DNA of 64,000 bases. Source: Rhodeus uyekii. Taxonomy: Eukaryota > Chordata > Actinopteri > Cypriniformes > Acheilognathidae. The stretch spans positions 8,693,501 through 8,757,500 of the forward strand of contig JAWRVZ010000003.1 in the NCBI GenBank assembly GCA_037043235.1. The letters run 5' to 3'. Below, piece by piece: positions 1 through 12,051 of this stretch (position 1 is the first letter of the stretch; every line of letters begins with the position of its first letter). The position numbers were made by a program, and so were the translations under genes. The notes below the pieces were generated by a model. The model saw only the letters and a program-made list of their open reading frames with translations. It did no database searches and had not been told where the DNA came from.

Positions 1-88
1 GATGCAACTCCATAAGAGGAAATGATCTGAATGTTTGGCTTTAAATTGAACTTAATAATAACTTAATTGATATTTTTTTCTCTTCCAG

Positions 89-1065
89 ATCAGACTATTG
101 CTGTGCCCTTAGGCCAGCGTTTCAAATGAACATGTCCCTTGCTCAAAGAGTCCTCCTGACATGGATCTTCACACTTATCTTCCTCATTATGCTCGTCCTC
201 AAGTTAGACGGGAAGATCATATGGAGCTGGTTCCTCGTCTTCCTTCCTGTCTGGACCTTTGATCTCATTCTCCTCCTCATGATCATTGTCAAAATGGCAG
301 GCCGCTGCAAGCCGGGGTTCGACCCTCGCAACGGGACGGAGAACTTGAAGAAGCGCATGTGGTACCTCGTAGCCATGCTGCTTAAACTGGCATTTTGTCT
401 GACTCTCTGTGCCAAATTAGATGAAGTAATGAATATCTTGGTGAGCTCGGTTTGCATCCCTCTGTGGGCGCTGCTCATCGGAGCCATGGTGGAGCTGGGA
501 TACAACGTTTTCCACTTCAGAAGAGACTGATCGTATGAACGGTACTCTTCGGAAACCAGCAGAGAAGTCTTTACTGTATTCTTCAGGTGTAAAATCATCT
601 TGAAAGTAGATGTTATTCATAAGGAAGGGAATATATAACGGACAATAAGAATGTACAGCTATTTAAAGCTCTTTGTCAGGATTTGCTTGTTTCTTTCAGG
701 CTCAAGGGTGAAGATGAATAGCCTACGTTTCACGTTCACTATGATGCATAGAGGTTTACGAATTTACGAGTTTCGGTGAGTTTCCACTCAGGTGACAGAA
801 ATGACTGATTGTGAATGTTGCTCTGCTCCGAATATTTATTGCATTTTAGTGAAACACTGAGATCATTATTGGCAAATTAACGGACATCTGAAAAATAAGT
901 TAGCGTGCTGCATACACACTGTTTTTTCAACCAGTACTGTAACAATTTGGTTTGCTAGCAGAAAAGACGTGTTCTAATGGTGTATAATTTATAAATCTGA
1001 CTTTCTTTATTATACACTTATGTTTTGCATTGCAGAACTTGCGTAATAAATGTTTACGAAATGTA
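89..1065 (+). other. tmem60: tmem60 terminal exon with 3' UTR
   Basis: The exon starts after the acceptor at 86-88, holds the whole tmem60 reading frame, and continues as an AT-rich 3' untranslated region. AATAAA at 1045-1050 is the first good poly(A) signal, so the end given is approximate. Between here and the fgl2 stop at 1793 I see only AT-rich sequence, presumably the facing 3' UTRs of the two convergent genes. Confidence 0.6.
126..530 (+). CDS. tmem60: Transmembrane protein 60
   Basis: Single-exon coding region of 134 residues, essentially the usual length of vertebrate TMEM60 (about 133). The N-terminus MNMSLAQRVLLTW, the central KMAGRCKPGFDPRNGT and the C-terminal ELGYNVFHFRRD are recognisable family sequence. 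Four hydrophobic segments are visible at about residues 7-27, 33-56, 79-96 and 104-125, so this is a small polytopic membrane protein; its biochemical role is not established. A good splice acceptor (pyrimidine tract plus CAG at 86-88) lies 37 bases before the ATG, so the start codon sits in the last exon and an upstream leader exon must lie outside the window. An AATAAA at 1045-1050 is a plausible poly(A) signal. The gene neighbours fgl2, as in the mammalian 7q11.23-q21 block. Confidence 0.95.
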   Translation: MNMSLAQRVLLTWIFTLIFLIMLVLKLDGKIIWSWFLVFLPVWTFDLILLLMIIVKMAGRCKPGFDPRNGTENLKKRMWYLVAMLLKLAFCLTLCAKLDEVMNILVSSVCIPLWALLIGAMVELGYNVFHFRRD

Positions 1066-1637
1066 ATTTTCTCTTTGTACAGAGTGTGTAAATAATAATA
1101 AAAAAGAAATAAATAACCACATCTTTTTAATTAAAAGATACCCATTTATTTTCTGTACGACAGCTATGTTCTGTCCATAAGTGCGTCGTTGTATTTACAG
1201 ATGTTTCCAAAATCCTGCACATGTGTTTAAGTTATTCTTGAGATTGGAAATCTGTATTCTTACTTTCTTTAAAGTTGTATTTCATTATTGCTATTTTTGC
1301 AATTTATTCAGTTGTTAATTTTCATTGTGATCCTGCTTATTAACTGAAATTGAAATTTCCTTCTTATTAGAAGTAATTTTCTGTATAAGATACTTTTTGG
1401 TCTTTTACGATTTACACAAAAACATTGTTTTTACAATGTTTAAAAAAAATAACACATGTTACAATGAAAAAAATAGAGAATTACAGACGCTTTTGAGTTG
1501 GTAAAGTTCAACTGTTTCTATGTTTAAAAAAAGCATGATTTAATACAATACAGTATTTACAAAGCAACACAAGAAGGCTCAGTTGTGTAAACTACTGCAT
1601 ATGTGAACAAACATGGATACAGAAACATTTGTCAATG

Positions 1638-1643
1638 TTTATT
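1638..1643 (-). terminator. fgl2: Candidate fgl2 poly(A) signal
   Basis: TTTATT on the plus strand reads AATAAA on the minus strand, about 150 bases past the fgl2-like stop codon. It is the nearest canonical hexamer. Assignment is by position only. Confidence 0.4.
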
Positions 1644-1792
1644 CAAGTTTTGACATTACCATATACTATTAATAAATCAGTAACACAAGAGTAGCAATTT
1701 ACTTTAAGCACTTGCTGTTTTCTTCTCTCATCCAAATTCAAAAGATAGCTTAATTTAATTTAATTAGTAGGTTTAGGATTGATGGATCAATA

Positions 1793-4700
1793 TTAGTTTG
1801 CATAGTTTTTAGGTCTAATCATCATTCGAACAGTCTTAAAAGCTTGTCTGTAATTGGTTGGGTAATATTCCATTGTAATGTTGTGCCACGTACCCCAAAA
1901 TATCCCATTTCGTACCCCTTTGTACTTGGATTGATAATATTTCCCATTTAAGTTTGCAGACATGCATGCATCAAACCACCAGCCTGAGCTGTAATAGTCC
2001 CCACAGTTTCCGGAGGGATACTGGTCATTGTCTCTGTCCGGTGTGGTGAAAAGCTTCTGGTTGTGATTGTATTTCTTACTAAACTGCATGGCATCACCGG
2101 CTGTACCGGAGTAGCCAGCGATGGACAGGCGGTATTGTTGGCTTTCATTCGCCACATAGAAGTGGTCATAATGGGCGTATTCTCGAACACCCTCAAAGTC
2201 TTCCATCTCTATTCGCAATGACATGTTTTTTGCCTTTGTCAGCAAGTGAATCTTGTCATTGCCAAGCCAAAACTCCCCTGTTGGTTTACCAAATCCGTTC
2301 TTGTACTCATTCCATGTGCGATTGAAACTTGTGCTGCCGTCAAAACGATGCTGAATCAATGTCCAGCCCCCACCAGAGGACTCCATGTCACAGAAAACAG
2401 GAAACATGCTGTTTTTCGTCCCCAGCGTTACTCGGTATAGACCATTCCTTTGTGATCTCGTAATATAATCAGCGCAGTCTTGTGCAGGTCCTTTTCCTGT
2501 AGGCAATAAGAATTATTTTAGGTTACCTCACCCTCGGTTGATAAAAAAAATATTATTACAATTTGTAAACAACCTAAATCCTTGAGAAGGAGAATTTCCT
2601 TGCCATTGTCGTCTAGAGAAGCCTGAAGCCTTTTATTCGTAATGCTGCTTTGAAACCATATTTGTTTATTGTGCAAAGCACAATGCAAATACATTCGACT
2701 GGGTTGGTATTGGAAAAAAATAAACATTTAGCTGAAATTCTGGATTAAATAAATTCTTAAATGAAAACAGGGCGAGATAAAATTGTTTTCTATCTGTCTT
2801 TGTTGTTAGACCCAAGCAACAAAGCTGCACTCGGCAGACAGTGCTTAATGTTTTATTTAAGAGATATGGAAGGCTGTTTTATACATGTGTTATAAATGTG
2901 GACCACCTGGATGTATTTATCCATAGCTTCAAGAGCTTACATTGAGCAAGGAGGGCATATTTAGCTAATTTACACACAGGATGGTACAAACCTTAGTCTA
3001 CAAGCATTAATTATGCATTGCTGAAAAGTCTTTGACTTTGAGCCTTTGCTTAAGCTCAACAAAGACACCACATCCTGATACATCAGACAAAAGAAGACGC
3101 CTACAGCTGTTCCTCTTCACAAAAACACATCTGCTAATCAGATGAAAATCCATATCCACTTATCCCTGCTATGTAGAATTTTGGAATCATGTCATACTAC
3201 CAAGATAAAGTGCAGGGTCACAGAACATGTGTTCGAGGATGCTTTCATATATTGTTTTCAGAAAATGATTATCTGGGTTGCTTTTAGCTGAGGTTAACTT
3301 TTGAAGATTTGTCCCTGCACTCTCCTGAAACCTTGAGTGTAATATTTTACAAAGACTTCCTACTCTATACTGTAAGATTTTGTCACTACTGCCATACTCT
3401 AAACACTCTGGAGTGCTTTGGGTTGGGTAAGAAAATTCCTTACCTCTTCCAGAGTGCATTGGAGGCCTGGTCTGGGTTGTAGTTTGCTGGGTTGACGTAG
3501 TGTTACAATCGCTGAGACAGATGCTGTTGATCTTGTTCTCTACTTGCTCTTGCTCTGTTACCTCATCAGTTACTGCATGTGATTTAAATCCCTCAGCTGT
3601 GTCCTCAGGGCTAAGTGAGAAAAGTTTTGAGCCCTTTATTTCTTCAACATTTGCAAGCGTTTCCAAAGCAACTGGAATTGTGTAATTCCCTTCACTAAAA
3701 CCTTGGGCCGTGTTTGCACTGTTTGGGTTGGATAATATCTCCCCAGGGTTTTCTTCCACTCTGTCCTTATTAAGTTCAATAAGTTCCAGTTCTCTTGTTG
3801 CTCCGATATTTTCAAAGCTTATGGGTGTACCCTGACTGACATTTTTAGCCATTTCAACATGCGTGTTTGTCATTGTATGATTTTTTTTAATACCATCTTC
3901 ATGCTCTGTTGTTGTGAATTGAGTTGTTGGTTTCTTAGATGAGTCTTTCTTTAAGGTGGATGCAGTTGGCCTTTTCTTCCCACTGCTGGTTTTGTCCACT
4001 TCAAATGGGTGTTGACTGCTGGTATCACCAGTTCCCAAACTAAATATATTGCTCTCTTTCCCCCCAGTTGGTGAATTTGATGCTCCACTTTGAGTTTTAG
4101 AATCCTCTGCATGGTTCCTAATGTTTGAAATCAACACAGTCTCACTGTTGTCTCCAGTTCGGTACTTCTCTTCTTGAACCTTATCCAAATCTTGTACATC
4201 ACCTTCATTTTGAGACTCCGTTTTTGATTTTGACCCTGTGCTGTTGTTTTTCAACCAATGATTGTCCAAAACGTTTGACCTCATCACCTGCGGGATGTGT
4301 TTGATTTCGTCTTGTTTTACAGTTGATGTTGCACCCGTGGGACTGAAGAATTCAAGAGTCGCTGTGCTTACCTTTGTTTTAAAGCCTTGGTTTAAGTTTG
4401 TCTCAGTTTGAAAGATTGGCTTCTTCCTTGCATAACTTTGTTTTATAATTCCACTGCCATTTTTCCTGGCCATATTGTTGTTTCTGACTGGGATGGACAG
4501 CTTTGAAGGTACTCCAGCAGTCCTATTCGCTGACATTTTGTTTATAATATTAGGTTGTCTTAGTTTGGGGCCTCTAGGTGGATTCATAGTTGTTGGATGT
4601 ATCTCAGTGTGTCTTAGGAGGTTTGGCATCACATATCTGTTTTCTTGATTTACTTCATGTATCTTGCTGATGTTCTTGCTATTCTTTGACTGTTTCTCTT

Positions 4701-6648
4701 CAACTTTAGCTTTGAGTGGAGTTATTGAAATTCTCCTCTTCCCCTGGCGATTGAACCTGTCTCCTACCACAGGCGATTGAACTGTACTGGTCAAACTCGC
4801 TGTACTATCTATAATTTTGCTCTTTACAGTTGGGATAAGGTCAGGCTTCACTAGATATTTTTCCAACAAGATGGCTTTACTGTTTCTCAGTATGTCCTCC
4901 TTCACAGTCCCTCCCGCACTTAGTAAGTTAATACCGATTTCCTCCTTTGGGCTTTCAATGAATGTTCCTGGCTGTGTCTTATCTTTAAGATCTGGTAACA
5001 GTGGATTAACTGTACTTTCAATAAAAGTGCTGTCAACTTTATTCAAAATTGTGGAATCAATTAGTCTATTATTAGTTTGTGTGGCTGGGTTTAGATATTT
5101 TTCATTTTCCACCTGTCTGCCTCGGAAAGGCAAGTCCTCTTTATCCACTTTCGAGCTAGTCTCTGCTTCGCTACTAATAACTACCAATCTTTCAATCAGT
5201 CCTGCGTACTTCTTTTCCTCTTTAAATATGTTTGGCCGTTCAGCTTGGTTCATAACACTAGAGACTGACTTATTTGTGGCTATGTGACTCACAATTCCTT
5301 GATTTTCTTTACTCTGTTTTGTTGGAAGTCTTGTAATCTCAGTCTTGTTTACCTTTCTGAAATTGTCCTCCCTGAGTATAGCGACATGGCTTGCATTTTT
5401 CAGGTCATGTCCATCATCTGTTCTGGGACCAGAAACCTTACTGATGTCTTGTTTGTTTTGGTCATCTGTTGAGAGGATCGGTCCACTGATTGCCCCAGAT
5501 TTTGTGTTTGCTATATGAGAACTGGTTTCTTTTACCCTCATAATGCCACTTCTCGCTGGGGAAAATCCAGCCTCTTCTGACACAGCCTTGACCGTCATGT
5601 CCCCAGCTTGTGGATTAGTCTTCCTTACCAAAGCAGGGTTCTTCAGTCTGTCTTCATTGTTAACCTTAAGCACTCTGCTGTTCGTGTAGAATCCCTTAGG
5701 CCTCAGTGGTCCACCACCTCCAGCAAACATTCCAACCCTTCTGTTCCCAGCTGATGTGCTTAAATCCATCGTCTTAGTGTTAGCATCTCTTGAAATACTG
5801 CTTAACCTGTTTGCATCATGCATATTCTGCACTCTTCTTCTCGCTGTCAGGATGCCACTTATGTTCTTTACATGTCCATCCCTGAGATTGTTCTGCTGCA
5901 CTGTCCCATGGGTTGCGAATTGTACATCATCTTTTTTTCTAGGAAGGGATGGTTCTATTAATTCCCTTCGCTTAGACTTGAGTTCCCTCTCCTCAGGTGT
6001 AGGTGAAACCACCAGTTTGACCTCAGATATGTCCTCTGGTGTCTCATCAAGTGACGGGTTAAATATTTTCACTTCCCTGCTCATCTCAGAACTCTGATCT
6101 GTGGTGCTTGGATTTAAATCAATCCTCTGATCAATGTTCCATTTCTGACCTTCCAGAATGGAATGATTGAGCCTCTTCACGCTACTCTTGACGGTTCCTT
6201 CACCTTCTGATGTGTCTCTTTGCGGTAGCGTTGAAGTGAAGATCCGGACAACTTGTTCTCCTCTATGACTTTGTGTCTCTTTGATGCTGACATTATGCCT
6301 TAGACTTTGAGGTCTCTGTTCCTCTTCTTCACTGTGGTCTTTCCATTCACCCCTCTCAACACTATGCCTCTCCTTACATTCTTGGCAGTCCCTCCTCAGC
6401 TGGTTCACCTCTTCCTTTAGGTTCTGTAGATCCTTGGACATTTGTTCCAGCTCCCTAAAAGACCTGGGAAGCTGGATGGAGAGAGGAGGGAGGGTGAGTC
6501 GATAAGGACACGAGTTCTCCTCGTCCCCGCAGTGCCCCAGGGGCTTCAGTATTAACCATGAAGCAGCGTCCTCTGAAGTTTCTGGACAGATGTCACACAC
6601 AGAAAATGCCAACAGGCTTCCCCATATGAAAAGCACAGCGAGCCTCAT
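1793..6648 (-). CDS. fgl2: Fibroleukin-like protein with giant first exon
   Basis: Two coding exons: 6648-3444 and 2496-1793 (both phase-1 junctions; donor GTAAGG, acceptor CTACAG), joined product about 1302 residues. Residues 1-19 are a signal peptide. The Cys-rich start with CPYRLTLPPLSIQLP and the coiled-coil segment ending in CQECK (about residues 20-92) match FGL2. The second exon is a complete fibrinogen-related domain with GGGWTLIQ, FWLGNDKIHLLT, the calcium-loop region DRDNDQYPSGNCG, GWWFDAC and RNGIFWGTW. FGL2 is a secreted or membrane-associated tetrameric immune regulator and prothrombinase. The two-exon structure is the family's normal one, but FGL2 is normally about 440 residues; here about 950 residues of low-complexity sequence, apparently cysteine-free, separate the coiled coil from the SICLSDC pair before the splice. 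A TATA box lies upstream. Orthology to fgl2 rather than another fibrinogen-like paralogue rests on domain match and neighbours. Confidence 0.88.
3724..6375 (-). other. Low-complexity insert inside fgl2 exon 1
   Basis: An uninterrupted coding stretch of roughly 900 residues with no cysteine that I can find, rich in Ser, Thr, Asn, Lys and Glu, and with at least a dozen N-X-S/T sequons (for example NVS, NHS, NIS, NAS, NKT, NRT, NGS, NST, NHT, NYT). It has no globular domain I recognise and looks like a long, probably glycosylated, flexible stalk. A 3.2 kb open frame in AT-rich DNA is not expected by chance, so it is under coding constraint. Boundaries are approximate. Confidence 0.75.
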
Positions 6649-6730
6649 TGTGTCCTGTATGGTGAGCAGGTCTGATCAATGTGTCGAGGAGTGTGAGAGA
6701 AGGAACAGGAGGGACTGGAGGTCCACCTCC

Positions 6731-6737
6731 CTTTATA
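6731..6737 (-). promoter_or_regulatory. fgl2: TATA box of fgl2-like gene
   Basis: The minus strand reads CTATAAAGG here, about 85 bases upstream of the ATG at 6648, which would put transcription start near 6705. A TATA-type promoter fits an inducible gene such as fgl2; this is inference from sequence only. Confidence 0.55.
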
Positions 6738-6741
6738 GAAG

Positions 6742-9700
6742 TATGAGAGCTCAGAGAAGGGCGATGCTCTGTAATGACTCTCAACAAAGAGAGTTGCAAA
6801 GTAACAGCCTCTTTCAGCACAGAATGGTTGGCACAGAATAGACTCAATTTATCAATAATAATTACCTCAATACTGTGTCTTTTTGGAAAAAGGAAATGAT
6901 TATTGGCAATATGGTGAACATACAATGTGTATGCATGAGGTTTTTTTATCAAGTCATTATTATATAAATAATCTACGACGAAATCAATTTTAATGCAAAC
7001 CCAGTTCAAATGTAAAAAAAAAAAGCTTAAATCAGGATACATTTTTCTTGCACTACTTTCTTGACAACTGATAATAGTTCATACAAGTATTGTATGACTA
7101 AGATCATGTCAATAGAGCTTAATGTTTTGTTATTACAGTCATTGTTGGGTTAGGGGTTCGGGTTGCAAATACCAGCAATTATGTGCATGTGTTATGTTTA
7201 ACAGCACACTTTTTTTCTTTTTCTTTTTTTTACATTATTTTAAGCTTTTTAAACATCAGAACTGAAAAGTAGAATGTGATTTGTCAAAGTCAGTTGTGTT
7301 GGCTGACCCTGACATTTAATCTAAACCATCACAGTTACGATCAGTCTTTAATCTAGAACATAACGCATTCTCTGCATATGTCATTTCCTTTCTCACATGT
7401 GCAGATATGCATATGTGTGAGATTTATGATGGCAGCAGCTTCTCAACATCCTGCTAATAAAGCAGCACTATCACACACACAGACATGTGCACCCAAGCCA
7501 CCGAAGATTCTCAGCTGCTTTGTAGTTCTAAGAAATAACTAAAGGCTTATTTAGATGGGACTATTTTCCTAGGTAGTTTGTGGTTCTTTCATGCTTTCAT
7601 TTAAACAAGTATGAATTTAACAAACTTGTATTTATTTTCCTGTCACTCGAACAGTAGAGCGTGGCACTTGCAACGGCAAGGTCATGGGGAAAAGGGTCAC
7701 AGGAAAGCAAGAACTGATTGGAATGTCAATATGTTCCTTGAATGCAATGTATGTCACTTTGGATAGAAGCGTCTCCCAAAAGTATAAATGTAAATGTGTT
7801 TTTTTTCATACAAAACCTCTAACAATTATGAAACAAAAAAAGACATCCTCTGAGAAGTCTACGGTAATCCCACCTGGACACAGGAGAGTCTGTGATTAAG
7901 GTATTTATATAGTAATGTATGATATTGTTGTCAGACATTATTCCTTATTTAATAGTAATAGTCGACAAACATGTTCTAAGATATTGGTCTGTTAGATTGC
8001 ATGACAACAAACGGCTGCCCCAAAGCGTTACCAAGATAACCACCGATCAGACTAAGTTGCCTTCAAAACATTTGGTAATGCCCACATCCAGACAATGGAT
8101 ATTTCCAATTTAAACTACAAAAATCCCATCCGAAAGAGTACATGTATTGACACACGTCCTTTGTTTGCAGTTGCAACTCGAATGTTGACTGTTAAAGAGA
8201 TGTGGTGACCCTCACATCAAACTTAAAATGTCATTATGAGAAATGTTGTAAAAACTGTATAAACAATGGAGCTATAGTAGTCAAGACATTAGGCAAGAGT
8301 GGAAAACGTTGAGCCCACTCCAATTTCATAAAAAAAAAATCCCCTCTCCAATGTTTACAATGTCAACCTGTGTCCAAACAGAATTGATTGTCTTTAAATT
8401 TTAATTTTTTAGTGCTCAGCAGTGGATGCAGTATGAGCCAACTCTCAGTTTTGTTACTACTAATAAGAAACGCCGAACCTTATATGGGCAGAACTATTAT
8501 TGTTTGGTGCTTTTACGATGTCACCGTTTGAAATCCTTCTGGGATTGTTCAGATGGTACGGTGTCTGTGTAAACACCGAGATTTTTCCATAAACCATCTC
8601 ACACAAACATTTGACCTGCCAGTAGGGTTCAAGTGCCACATTAGTGACTGCTACTCTGGCACATTTGCATGACGTAGTAGTAGTTATGTAATTGTGGTAT
8701 AAAAAAAAAACAGACAAGTGCACTCAGACTCTTTTCTAACAGTTATATAACACTAATGAGGCAAATTCTGTGAGAAACCCAATGCTGATTGAATGTGATT
8801 TGGCCGCTTTTATCCAGATTTTCAAACTGGAGAAGGGACATCTGGAGTTGATGGTTACAGTGCATCAACAACAGATAACGTCAAGACCGACTGTTTGCAT
8901 TGCAAAAGCCTTGACTTCATTAAACCGTTGGCTAATGCTTGTAAGGATTTCTCTCAGTGTTGCATGCAATGAGACAGGCGACTTCTTGACTTCAGGCTTT
9001 TGTTTTTCAGTGATGAATATCTTGGAATCTATTTAAACAGTTTTATTGTGTTCTCCAATCCGCACAAAAGTCTGACATTTATTACATAATTGTAATGTAA
9101 TAAATATGACAAATTTGGGTATCAGGGATGGTGTCAGACGTGCAGTATGAGAGATAACGTAGGATTAAACGTATTCTCTCAAAAAGTCAAAATAATTACA
9201 GAATCTTAATTTTGGGGTGAACTACTACTGTAGCACAAAATGTAATTTTGAGTAGACAAATTGTTACGCTGCAAATTGATGAAACTTGACATGTAGTCTA
9301 TAAGTCAGCTGCGATTTAAAACAGATGTTAAGTTAATCTCCTAATCAATTACTTTTTCCACACTGAGTATAGATTGTGTCTCATGTATTGAGTAGAACAT
9401 AATCATTTTAATTTCTGAATTTCTTCACTATTCATCACACATTTTTCTTTCTTCGAAAGGATAAAATGTCCACTGCTGCATAACAGCTGCAAAATATTAC
9501 CATAAAATCTCCAAAGAAAGCATTCAAGGCTTTTGTAAACCAGGCGCTAGATTTATGAAAATGTTAGTAAACTAAGTTGCTGTAGCCATGCCCTCTGTGA
9601 CATTCATTTGGTCCAGAGTTGCCCCCCACCCCAAAAAAGTATGTTTTGCTTAATGCCAAACTGTATATTCCAACACAAGCAGTAGAATAAAACTTCAGAG

Positions 9701-10698
9701 AGTGGAAAACACCGATAATACATATTTATATACATACACATTTATACAAATTCAGAACACCATATCCGTGTCTTATTTGATTATCTCTTGTTTCCATTTT
9801 AATTTTTTTTTCTTCTTCTTTTTTTTTGTCATTTTAATACACGAAGACAATAGGCCACAAATGCAACATTAAAAAAAATCCACTTTGAGAGACACACAAT
9901 GATATCCATGTTTATGAGAGTACATAAAACCAGCAATGAGCTCTCAGAAACTGGTTATCAGGATATGATACGAAGATATTTGGGAGCCTACAATGTCCTG
10001 TCTAAGAGCTGCTAGAAAACAACTATAGTCTCAGTAAGCGAGAACTGTAATTTCTTGCGCACACCCCTCGGTGACTCCTTCATGAGCACTGCAAACTGTT
10101 TTCATATATATTTTATGTCTATTCCATATAGCAGCTGTTAATTGGAATTAAAGGACATATAGGAACTGATTTTTTTCCACTGACTTGGCGTCAGGTGAAA
10201 CAAATAGACATCACTATATCTATAAATGTTTACATCATGCTCTTGAAGGTGTCCTATAGGTTGTTCAGTAAAGGGGAAGAGTCATCCAATGAAGTATAAC
10301 CAGTGCAAGACGCTACCTAAACGCAGAATAGATTGAGGGTCCAATAGTCTTAATACTGTGTGCAGTTAAATTAGCATAACACTCTTTTAATTGTTTAACA
10401 ACAGTTTGGCATTCAGTTATGTTTATATAGCACCACCCATTGATCAGGTTAACATTCTAAATCTGTTTTTTACTCAACCATGATGACATATCAAGAGAAC
10501 GAAATTAAAATTGCATTCACGACTCGACTAACACTGCATATTGTAAAAGCTGCACCAGTATTAAGACTACAGACGGTTACAGACTCTTTGAGGGCTCCGG
10601 TCCAGGTGAGAGGTGAGGGCAGAGAGACAGTGGAGGAAGCTGGAGAGATCGATCATGGCCAGTTAGGTTCTGGAGGGCCAAAGCAGGGTCCAAGGATC
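6742..10698. other. Spacer with no supported gene
   Basis: About 4 kb of AT-rich DNA upstream of the fgl2-like gene. Short open frames occur on both strands but none has recognisable protein content or splice context. I see poly(T) runs near 7208-7230 and 9805-9830 and nothing else that I can name. Confidence 0.5.
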
Positions 10699-12051
10699 CT
10701 AACTGTAGCTCCACACTGACTCACCATCCCAGGCTCCCACTAAAACCCAAAAAGATTTACATCATATTCAAAATATGTTCTGATGCCTGTAAAGTTTTCA
10801 TTTGAAAGATTTTAACTTTAAAGTGAATATTGTTTAAATTTGTTCATTGCAAATAATCTGCCTGATGTTTGTAAAATCAAATAATATTTCAATAAGGTTA
10901 AACAATTACAAATATATACAAAATAATAATATTAAAACAATATTCGAATATATTTTTAAAAAATCCTTATAATGGATTTTGTATGCAGGTCAAAGGCTTG
11001 ATTACCGATCTTGTACACAAAAAGCCGAATTTATGAGATACTAAGCCGTAATTATGAGATAAAATGTTGAAATTATTACAAAAAATCAACACAAAATTGT
11101 GAGATACTAGGTTATAATTATCTAAATGAGAAGTTATTATTATACTTTCTCAATTTCAGCTTGTCAGAATTTCAATTTATGTCTTAAATGTTTTTCGTCT
11201 ATTTCAAATTTTTTGTCCTTTTCAACTAGTTTTTGTCATATTATTGACTTAGTGTCTCAACTTTGTTGAGTAAAAGTTTTTTATTGACTTATGGACACCT
11301 AGAAAATGATAAAAGTACTCTAAAGCAGCTTTTCTACCATCGGACCAAACCATTCTCATTGCTTAACTGATCCGGTGCAACCAGTATGGATATGGTTTAA
11401 TTTTCCACTGTGGCTGATAATGAAGCTCTCTGGAATGTAATACAAATGTGCTAGTCCTTGAGTTGGTAACATAAGAGTTTACAGATGATATGACATGTAA
11501 ACAGCGATGGTTATGGAGGATAATCACATATTTCTTTTAATTTTACTATTACCTTCTCAAATCGCGCATGTGACCAATCCTGAGTGGTGACGTCACTTCA
11601 TGCATTCTAGCATTAGCCAACTGTGCTTAGAATTCTGGGCTGAGAACAGTTTGTAATCTTGTCGCGCCATACCAGGCTCAAGTGGAAATGTAACTTTGAA
11701 CCGTTCCTTAACGTACTTAGAACCGTCCGTCCCAACAGTGGAAAAAGCAGCTTAAGAAGGTTTGACGTAACAACTGATAATGATATTACTTTCAGATTTA
11801 CATTGCAAATTTTAGATTACAAAAATAATGAATTACATGATGAATAAAGAAATGCATTATTTCACTTTATATGCGTGTTACCTGTGAAAATGTGTGTCGT
11901 CACTGACGGTGGGTCCTGGGTAACTGGTGTGATGAGATGTGGGCTGAGTTGATTCTGTATGTAAAGGGTTTTGGGGTGGTTGTACGGGATAATCAGGTGG
12001 CCAGTGTAGAGCTCCTGTGCACTGTAGCTCTCCGCCCAGATCTTATCTACA
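10699..12051 (-). CDS. Weak two-exon candidate, unknown product
   Basis: Two putative terminal exons on the minus strand: 12051-11890 (162 bases, acceptor CTGTAG, donor CAG/GTAACA) and 10739-10699 (41 bases, acceptor TTTTAG, stop TAG). Both junctions are phase 1, so the frames join without a stop, giving a C-terminus that contains KIWAESYSAQELYTGHL and ends in GESVWSYS. The first exon is clearly more GC-rich than its surroundings. I do not recognise the protein. It is not a normal part of erc1, whose coding exons end in phase 0 or 2 and whose own stop lies at 14423. It could be the 3' end of an unseen gene, an old pseudogene fragment, or chance. Confidence 0.22.
11020..11290. repeat. Degenerate tandem ATTATGAGATA-type repeat
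   Basis: Imperfect reiterations of a unit like AATTATGAGATAC/AAAG run through this stretch (for example near 11031-11120) and fade into their complement further right. It resembles a simple foldback satellite seen in fish genomes. Confidence 0.5.
11326..11755. repeat. Foldback element with ~17-bp inverted ends
   Basis: The left end (AAAGCAGCTTTTCTACC region) and the right end (CAGTGGAAAAAGCAGCTT) are roughly inverted copies about 430 bases apart, as in a degraded non-autonomous DNA transposon. No coding sequence is visible inside. Confidence 0.4.

Noticed and set aside
4817..5287. 156-residue plus-strand frame inside fgl2 exon 1
   Set aside because: Antisense shadow of the long low-complexity coding exon.
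6593..7042. 149-residue minus-strand frame overlapping the fgl2 start
   Set aside because: It is out of frame with the signal peptide of the fgl2-like gene, spans its promoter and TATA box, and has no family resemblance.
10480..10719. 79-residue plus-strand frame
   Set aside because: No homology and no splice context; it overlaps the weak minus-strand terminal exon.
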